Shown here one piece after another: positions 31,419 through 39,627 of a stretch of 64,000 nucleotides of DNA. Source of the stretch: CAYRGQ01 sp964423925 (GTDB taxonomy: Bacteria; Bacteroidota; Bacteroidia; Sphingobacteriales; Sphingobacteriaceae); the NCBI GenBank assembly GCA_964423925.1, contig CAYRGQ010000004.1:32103-96102 (forward strand). The letters are read 5' to 3'. Both the position numbers and the translations under genes were made by a program. The stretch's first letter is position 1, and every line of letters begins with the position of its first letter. The notes beneath the pieces were generated by a model that had not been told where the DNA came from, did no database searches, and saw nothing but the letters and a program-made list of their open reading frames with translations.

Positions 31419-32225
31419 GTGGGAGCAAACATACTAATCATAGGCTGCGGCTGGGTGGGCACCTACTGCGCCCGGAGGTTTCGCGAAGAAAAGGGTGCCG
31501 AGGTTTTTGTGACGACAACCACGATCGAGAAGCTGCTGTCATTCCGGGAAGCCGGCCTGCCGGCATGGCTAGTCGATTTTGACCAGCAGGAGGGACACGC
31601 ATTGCCAGAAGACTGGCCCGACGTGACATTCGACTTGGTTATAGTGAGCGTGCCGATTACCCGGAAAGACGAGATGGCAGCGATAGAAGCACGTTTCGCC
31701 GCGCTGTCCTGTTTTTTATCGGAACTCCGGTTCAAGCAAGCGATGTTCTTCGGTTCGGTGGGCATCTATCCAAACGAAGACGCACTCATCAGCGAGCATA
31801 CCTATCCCGACAATCGGCTCGACAACATGTTATTGCACGGGGAGCACGCCATGCGAATGGTTTTCTCAGGTGTTAACATCCTGCGCCTCGGGGGCCTGTT
31901 TGGGCAGGAACGGGTATTGGCGAAGTATTTTCAAGACAAGATTTGCACGATTGGCTACCAGACTGCCAATTTCGTTCACGTTGAAGATATTTACGGTGTT
32001 ATCCTCCGGCTGATGGAGAAGGGCGTAACTGGCGCTACCTATAACGTAGTATGCCCGGAGCATCCCCTCAAAAGGGACGTGATCGAAGCGTCTGCCACCA
32101 AGTACGGCTATCGATTGCCGGCTGGCTATGATGATTCGGACCGGACGGCCAAGCGTGTCAGTCCCGGCTTGCTGGAAAAAGAACTGGATTATTCGTTTGT
32201 GTACCGCTCGCCGGTTAGCTTTTAG
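31419..32225 (+). CDS. NAD(P)-dependent epimerase/dehydratase-like protein
   Basis: A 268-aa extended short-chain dehydrogenase fold. I place the start at the GTG 31419 (V-G-A-N-I-L-I-I-G-C-G-W-V-G) or the TTG one codon earlier, because upstream codons overlap the proS 3' end. The Rossmann motif is G-C-G-W-V-G near residue 8, as in YeeZ-like proteins. S-V-G-I-Y-P appears where the catalytic Ser/Tyr of the family lie, and F-V-H-V-E-D-I is the conserved epimerase block. Substrate unknown. It is probably cotranscribed with proS, an association with no obvious functional logic. Confidence 0.78.
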   Translation: MGANILIIGCGWVGTYCARRFREEKGAEVFVTTTTIEKLLSFREAGLPAWLVDFDQQEGHALPEDWPDVTFDLVIVSVPITRKDEMAAIEARFAALSCFLSELRFKQAMFFGSVGIYPNEDALISEHTYPDNRLDNMLLHGEHAMRMVFSGVNILRLGGLFGQERVLAKYFQDKICTIGYQTANFVHVEDIYGVILRLMEKGVTGATYNVVCPEHPLKRDVIEASATKYGYRLPAGYDDSDRTAKRVSPGLLEKELDYSFVYRSPVSF

Positions 32226-32310
32226 GATGTCGCGGCGCCCGACTGTTAACCATATCTTAATATTTCGGACATGATGGGATTAAACGGTCTGCTTATTTTA
32301 GCCGGTAAAC

Positions 32311-32529
32311 ATGAAAGACATGACAGAATCCCGTATTGAAATAACGGACACCCAATACCTTATCCGATTGAATAAGGATGAGTTTACGTACGCGAAGCTA
32401 AGAGCTTTTGTTGCCCACTTGCTGTCTGATTATCCCATGCCGCTGCACGGCGCGGGCTGGGATGGCGAGGAGGAGCGGTCTTGTCGTTTCGAACACGGCG
32501 AACGGTTTGATCAGCTAGCTGATAAATAA
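32311..32529 (+). CDS. Small hypothetical protein
   Basis: A 72-aa frame (ATG at 32311 or 32320). It has a strand-turn-helix outline: T-D-T-Q-Y-L-I-R-L-N-K-D-E-F-T-Y, then an amphipathic helix L-R-A-F-V-A-H-L-L. The pattern resembles small Bacteroidota proteins predicted in antitoxin-like roles, but no toxin partner is next to it and I cannot name a family. It has no recognised promoter and lies 85 bp after the epimerase gene. It may be real or a spurious frame. Confidence 0.45.
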   Translation: MKDMTESRIEITDTQYLIRLNKDEFTYAKLRAFVAHLLSDYPMPLHGAGWDGEEERSCRFEHGERFDQLADK

Positions 32530-32634
32530 GCCGATCCAAACCCCGGGGATGACTGCTGGAGCGCTTTGTTTCAGCCGTCCTCATTTATGTGGCTTCCCGG
32601 CCAATATCCCGTTTTATATATCCTTTATCGTTGC

Positions 32635-32642
32635 TATCTTTG
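32635..32642 (+). promoter_or_regulatory. -7 promoter box for the thrS-infC-rpmI-rplT operon
   Basis: TATCTTTG, a full TAnnTTTG match, 71 nt before the thrS ATG. The upstream partner is only a T-run (about 32612-32615). Confidence 0.55.
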
Positions 32643-32713
32643 CGCTTGCAAAAACAAATCACATTCGTTGCGTGGTTTCGTATTATTTTTTAACCAAGAA
32701 ATCATAGTTGTAG

Positions 32714-34639
32714 ATGATTAACATTACACTGCCCGACGGCTCCATCCGCCCGTACGAAGCGGGGACGACCGCCCACCAAATCGCCCTGTCCATTTCCGAA
32801 GGTTTAGCACGCAATGTATTGGCCGCCGAGGTCAATGGCGAGGTTTGGGATGCTTCGAGGCCGATCGAAAGTGATGCGGCCGTGCGTTTGCTTACGTGGA
32901 ACGATGCCGAAGGCAAGTCGACGTTTTGGCATTCATCCGCGCACCTTATGGCTGAAGCCTTGGAAGCACTCTATCCGGGTATCAAGTTCGGTATCGGGCC
33001 CGCTATAGAAACCGGCTTTTATTACGATGTCGATTTCGGAGACCGCGAGTTTTCGTCGGACGACTTCAAGCAGATCGAAGACAAAATACTCGAGCTGGCA
33101 CGCACGAAATCCGAGTACGTGCGCAGCGCAGTCAGTAAGGCCGACGCGGTAGCCTACTTTACGGAGAAAGGTGACGAATATAAGCTTGACTTGATTAAGG
33201 ATCTGGAGGACGGGAGTATTACATTTTACAAGCAAGGAAACTTCACCGACCTCTGCCGTGGACCCCATATTCCCAATACTGGTTTCATCAAAGCCGTGAA
33301 GCTGACCAACGTGGCTGGCGCGTACTGGCGCGGTGACGAGAGTCGCAAGCAATTGACGCGGATCTATGGTGTTACCTTTCCCAAGGCTAGCGAGCTCTCC
33401 GATTACCTCAAGATGATAGAAGAAGCCAAGAAGCGCGACCACCGCAAGCTGGGCAAGGAGATGGAGCTGTTTGCTTTTTCTGAAAAAGTGGGCATGGGAC
33501 TGCCGCTGTGGCTGCCCAAAGGCGCTCGCCTCCGCCAGAAGTTGATCGACTTCCTTCAACGCGCACAGCTCAAAGCAGGCTATGAGCCCGTTGTGACACC
33601 GCATATTGGCCATAAAAATTTGTATATTACCTCCGGGCATTACGAAAAGTATGGCGAGGACTCGTTCCAACCTATAGCGACACCGCAGGAAGGCGAGGAG
33701 TTTTTCCTCAAGCCGATGAACTGCCCGCATCATTGCGAGATCTATAAAACCAAACCGCGCTCTTACAAGGACCTGCCCATCCGTTTTGCGGAGTTCGGCA
33801 CGGTGTATCGTTATGAGCAGAGCGGGGAGCTGCACGGGCTGACACGCGTCCGGGGCTTTACGCAAGATGATGCGCACCTATTCTGTCGTCCTGATCAAGT
33901 GAAAGATGAGTTTAAGAAGGTTATTGATCTGGTACTCTATGTGTTCGGAGCATTAGGATTTGAAGAATATACGGCACAGGTGTCACTTCGCGACCGCGAA
34001 AACCGTGCGAAGTATATTGGTTCAGACGAAAACTGGGACCTAGCGGAAAAGGCAATCATCGAGGCGGCAGCGGAGAAGGGGCTGAATACCGTGGTGGAAT
34101 ATGGCGAGGCTGCTTTTTACGGTCCCAAGCTTGACTTCATGGTGCGCGATGCGCTGGGTCGCAAGTGGCAGCTGGGCACCATACAGGTCGACTATAACCT
34201 GCCAGAACGGTTTGAACTCGAGTACACGGGCAGCGACAATGCCAAGCACCGGCCGGTCATGATTCACCGTGCACCTTTCGGTTCGATGGAACGCTTTGTG
34301 GCCGTGCTGATTGAGCATTGCGCGGGGCAGTTTCCGTTATGGCTTGCACCCGAACAATTTATCGTCCTTCCAGTCTCTGAGAAATACGAGGATTATGCGA
34401 AAAAACTTTTAGAATCGCTTAATAATTCCGATATTCGCGGCCTAGCAGACTTGCGCGATGAGAAAGTCGGACGGAAGATCCGGGACGCGGAAGTACGGAA
34501 AATACCCTACATGCTCATTGTCGGCGAGAAGGAAGTTGATAGTGGCACGGTTTCTGTGCGTAAGCATGGCTCCGTTGAGTTGGGAACCATGACGACGGAA
34601 GCATTTAGTGACTTATTAATAAAAGAAATAACCGTTTAA
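32714..34639 (+). CDS. thrS: Threonyl-tRNA synthetase
   Basis: Class II synthetase for tRNA-Thr, 641 aa, full length. The N-terminal TGS domain (I-N-I-T-L-P-D-G-S) and editing domain precede the catalytic core with M-N-C-P-H-H-C (zinc ligand Cys), R-V-R-G-F-T-Q-D-D-A-H, and Y-G-P-K-L-D-F. The anticodon-binding domain follows with L-A-P-E-Q. First gene of the classic thrS-infC-rpmI-rplT operon; infC starts 11 bp after its stop. Confidence 0.97.
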   Translation: MINITLPDGSIRPYEAGTTAHQIALSISEGLARNVLAAEVNGEVWDASRPIESDAAVRLLTWNDAEGKSTFWHSSAHLMAEALEALYPGIKFGIGPAIETGFYYDVDFGDREFSSDDFKQIEDKILELARTKSEYVRSAVSKADAVAYFTEKGDEYKLDLIKDLEDGSITFYKQGNFTDLCRGPHIPNTGFIKAVKLTNVAGAYWRGDESRKQLTRIYGVTFPKASELSDYLKMIEEAKKRDHRKLGKEMELFAFSEKVGMGLPLWLPKGARLRQKLIDFLQRAQLKAGYEPVVTPHIGHKNLYITSGHYEKYGEDSFQPIATPQEGEEFFLKPMNCPHHCEIYKTKPRSYKDLPIRFAEFGTVYRYEQSGELHGLTRVRGFTQDDAHLFCRPDQVKDEFKKVIDLVLYVFGALGFEEYTAQVSLRDRENRAKYIGSDENWDLAEKAIIEAAAEKGLNTVVEYGEAAFYGPKLDFMVRDALGRKWQLGTIQVDYNLPERFELEYTGSDNAKHRPVMIHRAPFGSMERFVAVLIEHCAGQFPLWLAPEQFIVLPVSEKYEDYAKKLLESLNNSDIRGLADLRDEKVGRKIRDAEVRKIPYMLIVGEKEVDSGTVSVRKHGSVELGTMTTEAFSDLLIKEITV

Positions 34640-34650
34640 TTTAGAATCGT

Positions 34651-35208
34651 TTGGCATTAAAAAGACCAGGTTTTAGAGGCCCTAGGCCACCATTCAAGAA
34701 GAAGGAACCCGACCATCGTATTAATGAGATGATCCGGGTGCCTGAAGTACGTTTAGTAGGGGACAACGTTGAGCAGGGAATTATCCCGACGCGCAAAGCG
34801 ATGGAACTTGCCGACCAATTGGAATTAGATCTCGTTGAGATTTCACCCAACGCGACGCCCCCTGTCTGCAAGATCATGGATTATAACAAATTCATGTACG
34901 AGCAGAAGAAAAAGCAGAAAGAAATCAAGGCCAATGCCAAGCAGACGGTAATCAAGGAGATCCGTTTCGGTCCGAACACGAGCGAGCACGATTTCGAGTT
35001 CAAGTTGCGCCATGCCATCAAGTTTTTGGAGGCGGGCGAGAAAGTTCGTGCTTACGTGCATTTCAAGGGGCGTGCCATTGTGTACAAAGAGCAGGGCGAA
35101 ATCCTGCTATTGCGTTTTGCGCAGGCTTTGGAAGACTACGGTAAAGTGGAGCTGCTGCCCAAGTTAGAGGGTAAACGTATGTTCCTGACCCTAGCCCCCA
35201 AGAAATAA
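34651..35208 (+). CDS. infC: Translation initiation factor IF-3, with TTG start
   Basis: IF-3 prevents premature 50S joining and proofreads initiator tRNA choice. The 185-aa protein has the Bacteroidota N-terminal extension (A-L-K-R-P-G-F-R-G-P-R), the N-terminal domain with R-V-P-E-V-R-L-V-G-D-N-V-E-Q-G, a lysine-rich linker (Q-K-K-K-Q-K-E-I-K), and the C-terminal ribosome-binding domain E-I-R-F-G-P-N-T. The only start-like codon in frame after the TAG at 34642 is TTG at 34651. A rare infC start is known in E. coli (AUU), where IF-3 discriminates against it to control its own level, so the TTG suits autoregulation here too. Confidence 0.95.
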   Translation: MALKRPGFRGPRPPFKKKEPDHRINEMIRVPEVRLVGDNVEQGIIPTRKAMELADQLELDLVEISPNATPPVCKIMDYNKFMYEQKKKQKEIKANAKQTVIKEIRFGPNTSEHDFEFKLRHAIKFLEAGEKVRAYVHFKGRAIVYKEQGEILLLRFAQALEDYGKVELLPKLEGKRMFLTLAPKK

Positions 35209-35253
35209 ATACGCATATTAACAACGATTGATAGATAAAGAAAGAGAGCAGAC

Positions 35254-35454
35254 ATGCCAAAAGTAAAAACTAATTCCAGTGCAAAGAAGCGTTTCAAGCT
35301 GACAGGCACGGGAAAAATTGCACGCAAGAACGCTTTTAAAAGTCACATCCTGACGAAGAAAAGTACGAAGCAAAAGCGGAACCTGACTCAAACGAGTTTG
35401 GTGTCTGACGGCGATACCGGCAACGTAAAACGGATGCTGGGAATCGGCAAGTAA
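35254..35454 (+). CDS. rpmI: 50S ribosomal protein L35
   Basis: A 66-aa, strongly basic ribosomal protein with the L35 opening M-P-K-V-K-T-N-S-S-A-K-K-R-F and the closing V-K-R-M-L-G-I-G-K. It lies 45 bp after infC and 112 bp before rplT, whose leader contains a possible stem. Two methionine codons are close; the ATG at 35254 gives the standard L35 N terminus. Confidence 0.97.
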   Translation: MPKVKTNSSAKKRFKLTGTGKIARKNAFKSHILTKKSTKQKRNLTQTSLVSDGDTGNVKRMLGIGK

Positions 35455-35505
35455 TTTGAAGCAAGGGCCGCGAGGTCAAGCTAAAAAAAGTAAATATCAT
35501 TGAAC

Positions 35506-35546
35506 CAGGTGTTGGGTTGTAAGTCTGCTGGAAAACACAGCGCCTG
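35506..35546 (+). ncRNA. Candidate stem-loop in the rpmI-rplT spacer (possible L20 control element)
   Basis: CAGGTGTTG (35506-35514) can pair with CAGCGCCTG (35538-35546) over 9 bp including two G-U pairs, enclosing a 23-nt loop. It ends 20 nt before the rplT ATG. L20 regulates its operon by binding an RNA mimic in other bacteria; whether this stem does the same in Bacteroidota is unknown. Confidence 0.35.
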
Positions 35547-35566
35547 CCACCAAAAAATGTAACATT

Positions 35567-35911
35567 ATGCCACGTTCGGTTAACGCAGTAGCGTCGCGCA
35601 GGCGGCGCAAAAAGATCCTAAAATTAGCCAAAGGCTATTACGGATCGCGCAGCAAGGTTTATACCATTGCTAAAAACACAGTAGAAAAAGGATTGCTGTA
35701 CGCTTATCGCGACCGCAAGACGAAAAAGAGGGAGTTCAGGGCGCTTTGGATCCAGCGTATCAACGCCGGTGCTCGCCAGCATGGAATTTCGTATTCTCAG
35801 CTGATGGGCAAGCTGAATGCCAAAAATATTGGATTGAACCGTAAGGTATTGGCTGATTTGGCTATGCATCATCCAGAGGCATTCAAGGCGGTAGTGGATA
35901 CGGTGAAATAA
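35567..35911 (+). CDS. rplT: 50S ribosomal protein L20
   Basis: L20 is needed early in 50S assembly. The 114-aa basic protein matches the family: M-P-R-S-V-N-A-V-A-S-R-R-R-R-K-K-I-L-K-L-A-K-G-Y at the N terminus is split here for length; Y-G-S-R-S, then R-D-R-K-T-K-K-R-E-F-R and W-I-Q-R-I-N-A. Last gene of the operon, ending in a strong terminator 37 bp downstream. In E. coli and Bacillus L20 represses its own operon. Confidence 0.97.
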   Translation: MPRSVNAVASRRRRKKILKLAKGYYGSRSKVYTIAKNTVEKGLLYAYRDRKTKKREFRALWIQRINAGARQHGISYSQLMGKLNAKNIGLNRKVLADLAMHHPEAFKAVVDTVK

Positions 35912-35948
35912 GTGTTTTAGAAAACCCGATATCAATCTCGTTAATATG

Positions 35949-35978
35949 AAAAAGGAGGCTGCAAAGCCTCCTTTTTTT
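35949..35978 (+). terminator. Intrinsic terminator of the thrS-rplT operon
   Basis: Arms AAAAAGGAGGCT (35949-35960) and AGCCTCCTTTTT (35965-35976) form a 12-bp stem with a GCAA tetraloop and T-run to 35978. Confidence 0.9.
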
Positions 35979-36031
35979 GTTTTTTACGTTATTTATTTAT
36001 TTGTTCCTTTAATCGGGAATGCGGGGGCAGG

Positions 36032-36259
36032 CTAGCCGCTAATAGGCTCAATTTGGAAACCCGCTTTTCTGATCGATTCAACTACCTCTTCATCGGAGGC
36101 GCCTGCTAAGGATACCGTTAGGATTTTATCCGAGTCATCGGTATCGACACTCCAACTTGCCAAACCCGCTATCTTCGCTAAAAGCGGTGTGACGGCTGCC
36201 ACGCAACGGCTGCAATTGATATTCGTCTTAAACTTTAGATCGCGATTATTATCTTCCAT
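36032..36259 (-). CDS. Small HMA-domain metal chaperone (CopZ-like)
   Basis: A 75-aa single heavy-metal-associated domain with the motif I-N-C-S-R-C-V (Cys16/Cys19), the paired-cysteine loop that binds Cu(I), in the expected place between strand 1 and helix 1. It lies 28 bp after the copA gene on the same strand, so the pair fits a copper shuttle and exporter. The loop has Cys-Ser-Arg-Cys rather than the common Cys-x-Gly/Ala-Cys; metal choice is inferred. Confidence 0.88.
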   Translation of the reverse strand: MEDNNRDLKFKTNINCSRCVAAVTPLLAKIAGLASWSVDTDDSDKILTVSLAGASDEEVVESIRKAGFQIEPISG

Positions 36260-36287
36260 AATATGTGAGTTTTATAGTTACTAATAT

Positions 36288-38525
36288 TTATTTTTTTAAT
36301 TTAAGTCGCAGGCTGTTGCTCACAACGCTGACGCTGCTTAGTGCCATAGCTGCTCCTGCAATCATCGGATCGAGCAAGAAGTCGTTGATGGGATAGAGTA
36401 TGCCCGCGGCAATTGGAATACCGATTAGGTTATAGATAAACGCCCAAAACAGGTTTTGCCTGATTGTAGCTACGGTTTGCTTAGACAAGCGTATCGCTTG
36501 CGGTATTTTGGCAAGGTCAGAAGACAGGATGGTCATTTTGGCAACGTCCATGGCTATGTCGCTTCCTTTGCCCATAGCGATGCTCACGTCGGCCGTCGCT
36601 AGGGCCGTGCTATCGTTGATGCCATCGCCTACCATCGCTACCGTTTTTCCCTTGCGCTGGAGCTCCTCCACAAAGGCTGCCTTTTCCAATGGGAGTACCG
36701 CCGCCTGATAGTGCCCGATACCCGTTTGCATAGCGATTGCGTGGGCTGTGGCTTCAGTATCACCGGTGAGCATATAAGTCTCGATGCCCATGTCCCGCAG
36801 TTGGCGGATGGCCGCGGTAGAGGAATCCTTAATTTTATCAGAGATGGCCAGCACCGCCAGCGCACGTGATTGGTCGGCGAACCAAACGACGGTATGAGCG
36901 GTTTGGCTCCATTCATCGGCTTGGCGTCGTAGTTCGGGGTCAGTTTGAATACCATTTTCCGTTAGCAGGCGCTGATTGCCCGCATAGTAGGTGACGCCGT
37001 TGTACGCAGCCCGTGCGCCCTTGCCGGTAACCGACTCAAACGATTCGATTTCGACCGGGCGGGTTCTAGCCAAGTGCTGAGTGATCGCGTCGGCGAGAGG
37101 ATGTTCGGATCGTTTTTCGAGGCTAAACAGTACGCCCTTGGCCCGTTCCGCGTCATCCAACCACAGCTCACGCGTAACGGTGGGTTTGCCTTCGGTAATC
37201 GTGCCGGTTTTATCCAGCACGATCGCATCGACTTTCTTGGCCACTTCCAGGCTTTCGGCATCTTTGATCAGGATGCCCGCCTCGGCACCTTTTCCCACGC
37301 CGACCATTATCGCAGTGGGGGTGGCGAGTCCCAGTGCACAAGGACATGCGATGACTAACACGGTCACGGCCGTTAGAAGGCCTTGCACGGTACCGTGGCT
37401 GCCGCCCAGTGTCACCCAGAGGATGAACGTCAGCACCGCAATACCCATAACCGTGGGCACAAATATACCGGCGATTTTGTCGACCAACTTTTGGACGGGT
37501 GCCTTGCTGCTCTGTGCGTCCTGCACGGTTTTGATGATTTGGGCCAGCAGGGTGTCCCGACCTACGTTTAATGCTTTGAACTGAAAGCTCCCGCGCTGGT
37601 TGATGGTGCCGGCAAAGACCTTGTCGTTTTCGGCTTTCAGGATGGGGACGGGTTCACCGCTCAGCATGCTCTCGTCTACATACGATCGGCCCGAGGTTAC
37701 CAAGCCGTCCACAGCGATCTTTTCGCCCGGCTTGACCAATACAATGTCTCCAACCCTAACGTTTTCAATGGGGATTTCTTTCTCGCTTCCGTCGGGGAGT
37801 ATGGAGGTGATGGTCTTGGGTTGCAAGCCCATTAGCTTCTTGATGGCGGTGGAGGTACTGCCCTTTGCCTGTTCTTCCAAAAGTCTGCCCAAAAGAATAA
37901 ATGCGATGATGACGGCAGCCGCCTCAAAATAGACGTGGGCTTCCAGTCCACGCTGAAGCCAGAATTCCGGCCAGCTCATGTTAAACACGCTGAACACATA
38001 GGCGATACCGGTACTCAGTGCCACTAGTGTATCCATGTTTGCACGGCCATGCCTCGCTTGTTTCCACGCGTTGACAAAAAATGCGCGTCCGAGCCAAAGG
38101 ACCACGGGCGTAGTCAGCACGCACATGATCTCATTGGCGTAGGGGATGTTCATGAAAAACATTCCAATGGCCACGACAGGGATGGACAGGGCCGTGGCCC
38201 AAATTGTGCGCTGCTTTAGTGCGCGGAGCTTACGTTCGTGGATGGCGTCGATCGTTTCTTGTTTTGATTCCTCGTCTTCGATCAACAAATCAAATCCGAT
38301 GGACCGTATTGCCTCTTGCAGGGCGAGGGGGCTAGTTTTGTCCGGCTGGTATTCCACGGCGAGCGTCTCGGTCGCGAAATTGACCGAAGCGTTGAGCACG
38401 CCTTTGGTAGATTTCACCATGGATTCGGCGCTGCTCGCGCAGGAGGCACAGTTCATGTGCAAGACCGGAAAGGTCTGTTTGACACTCGTGTTATGTATGT
38501 TTGGTGTTGGCATCTCCTGTTTCAT
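36288..38525 (-). CDS. copA: Copper-exporting P1B-type ATPase
   Basis: A 745-aa Cu(I) P-type ATPase (ATG at 38525; an ATG at 38567 would add 14 residues unlike the family). One N-terminal HMA domain has M-N-C-A-S-C. The membrane helices include the metal-site motif C-P-C-A-L-G-L, the phosphorylation site D-K-T-G-T-I-T, the HP motif S-E-H-P-L, and the hinge G-D-G-I-N-D. The second metal-site segment near the end reads N-L-I-G-I-P-I-A-A-G. Expected role: pumping Cu(I) to the periplasm. With the HMA chaperone downstream it forms a copper homeostasis unit; no CsoR or CueR is adjacent, so its control is unknown. Confidence 0.94.
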   Translation of the reverse strand: MKQEMPTPNIHNTSVKQTFPVLHMNCASCASSAESMVKSTKGVLNASVNFATETLAVEYQPDKTSPLALQEAIRSIGFDLLIEDEESKQETIDAIHERKLRALKQRTIWATALSIPVVAIGMFFMNIPYANEIMCVLTTPVVLWLGRAFFVNAWKQARHGRANMDTLVALSTGIAYVFSVFNMSWPEFWLQRGLEAHVYFEAAAVIIAFILLGRLLEEQAKGSTSTAIKKLMGLQPKTITSILPDGSEKEIPIENVRVGDIVLVKPGEKIAVDGLVTSGRSYVDESMLSGEPVPILKAENDKVFAGTINQRGSFQFKALNVGRDTLLAQIIKTVQDAQSSKAPVQKLVDKIAGIFVPTVMGIAVLTFILWVTLGGSHGTVQGLLTAVTVLVIACPCALGLATPTAIMVGVGKGAEAGILIKDAESLEVAKKVDAIVLDKTGTITEGKPTVTRELWLDDAERAKGVLFSLEKRSEHPLADAITQHLARTRPVEIESFESVTGKGARAAYNGVTYYAGNQRLLTENGIQTDPELRRQADEWSQTAHTVVWFADQSRALAVLAISDKIKDSSTAAIRQLRDMGIETYMLTGDTEATAHAIAMQTGIGHYQAAVLPLEKAAFVEELQRKGKTVAMVGDGINDSTALATADVSIAMGKGSDIAMDVAKMTILSSDLAKIPQAIRLSKQTVATIRQNLFWAFIYNLIGIPIAAGILYPINDFLLDPMIAGAAMALSSVSVVSNSLRLKLKK

Positions 38526-38737
38526 GGGTTTCAATACAAAGGTCGCCATAAATGTCCAGTCGTGCATTACGCTATTTTGGGAAACTCTTGTAAGATTTTC
38601 GTATTAGGGATACGACTTTATAACTATTGGATTTCTGTTGGAATGTTTGACTGGTACGGGTGAAACCCTTATCATTGCAATGTAAACCACAAGCATAATA
38701 CGGACTGCTTTTTTATCGGCTGTTTTAAAACCTGAAT

Positions 38738-39622
38738 ATGTGTAAGTGTACACCTGCCCAGCTGGCTTCCCTGTTAACCTTTTTTCTTTGGATTTTCTTG
38801 CATTCCATTGGTGTCTCGCAGTCCGGAGAACGCTTTTCCTTCGTCTTTATGACGGACGTACATATAAAGGATGAACCCCACGTGCTCACATCGTATCGGC
38901 GTGCCATTGATAGCATCAACGCCCTTAAACCGGACTTTGTCCTTTCCGGTGGCGACCAAGTGTTTGACGTGATGCGGGGCAACGTGGCGAAGTCGGATTC
39001 CTTATTCCAGTTGTTTTTGTCAGAAAGCTCCCGCATCCATGCTCCGGTCCACACCACGGTAGGCAACCACGAACTTTTCGGCATATATGAAGTCAGCCCG
39101 ACCGACCACACCCATCCTGACTACAAATACGGAATGTACGAGCGTTACTTTGGCCCAACCTACTATTCGTTTGATCACAAAGGCTGGCACATTGTCGTGT
39201 TAAATAATCTGGATGTGGAGGGGTATAAGTTCTTTGCCGGGATTGACGAGGAGCAACTGGATTGGTTGGCAGGGGATTTAGAACGCCTCGATCCGGAGAC
39301 CCCCATAATGATGATGATGCATGTGCCGATCGTGTCGGTCCAAGACCAGTATGGGGTGTCTGGGAGTGGAGCTGGTCCTAACGTGGTCAATAAAGACCGA
39401 CTCATGGAACTAATCCATGCGCACAACGTCCGGCTCGTACTGCAGGGGCACTTACATTTTCCGGAAGAGATCCACGTATTAAACCGTACGCGCTTTATCA
39501 CGGGCGGCGCCATCGCCGGCCGACCCTCTTGGCGAGGTTTGGAAAACGGTCCCCGCGGATTTATGCATTTTCAGGTTGACGGGGATACGCTCACCTATCG
39601 GTTTGTTGCGTATGATGAATAG
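38738..39622 (+). CDS. Secreted calcineurin-like metallophosphoesterase
   Basis: A 294-aa protein with an N-terminal hydrophobic signal (A-S-L-L-T-F-F-L-W-I-F-L) after an initial Cys-rich stub. The two-metal phosphoesterase motifs are all present: M-T-D-V-H (Asp40, His42), S-G-G-D-Q, V-G-N-H-E-L-F, M-M-M-H-V-P and Q-G-H-L-H-F. Substrate unknown; family members include phosphodiesterases and purple-phosphatase-like enzymes. It ends 5 bp from the convergent SMP-30 gene. Upstream lies a divergent spacer shared with copA. Confidence 0.9.
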   Translation: MCKCTPAQLASLLTFFLWIFLHSIGVSQSGERFSFVFMTDVHIKDEPHVLTSYRRAIDSINALKPDFVLSGGDQVFDVMRGNVAKSDSLFQLFLSESSRIHAPVHTTVGNHELFGIYEVSPTDHTHPDYKYGMYERYFGPTYYSFDHKGWHIVVLNNLDVEGYKFFAGIDEEQLDWLAGDLERLDPETPIMMMMHVPIVSVQDQYGVSGSGAGPNVVNKDRLMELIHAHNVRLVLQGHLHFPEEIHVLNRTRFITGGAIAGRPSWRGLENGPRGFMHFQVDGDTLTYRFVAYDE

Positions 39623-39627
39623 GCTTT

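Noticed and set aside
32933..33877. Leftward 314-aa frame across thrS
   Set aside because: Shadow of thrS; no motif, and thrS is certain.
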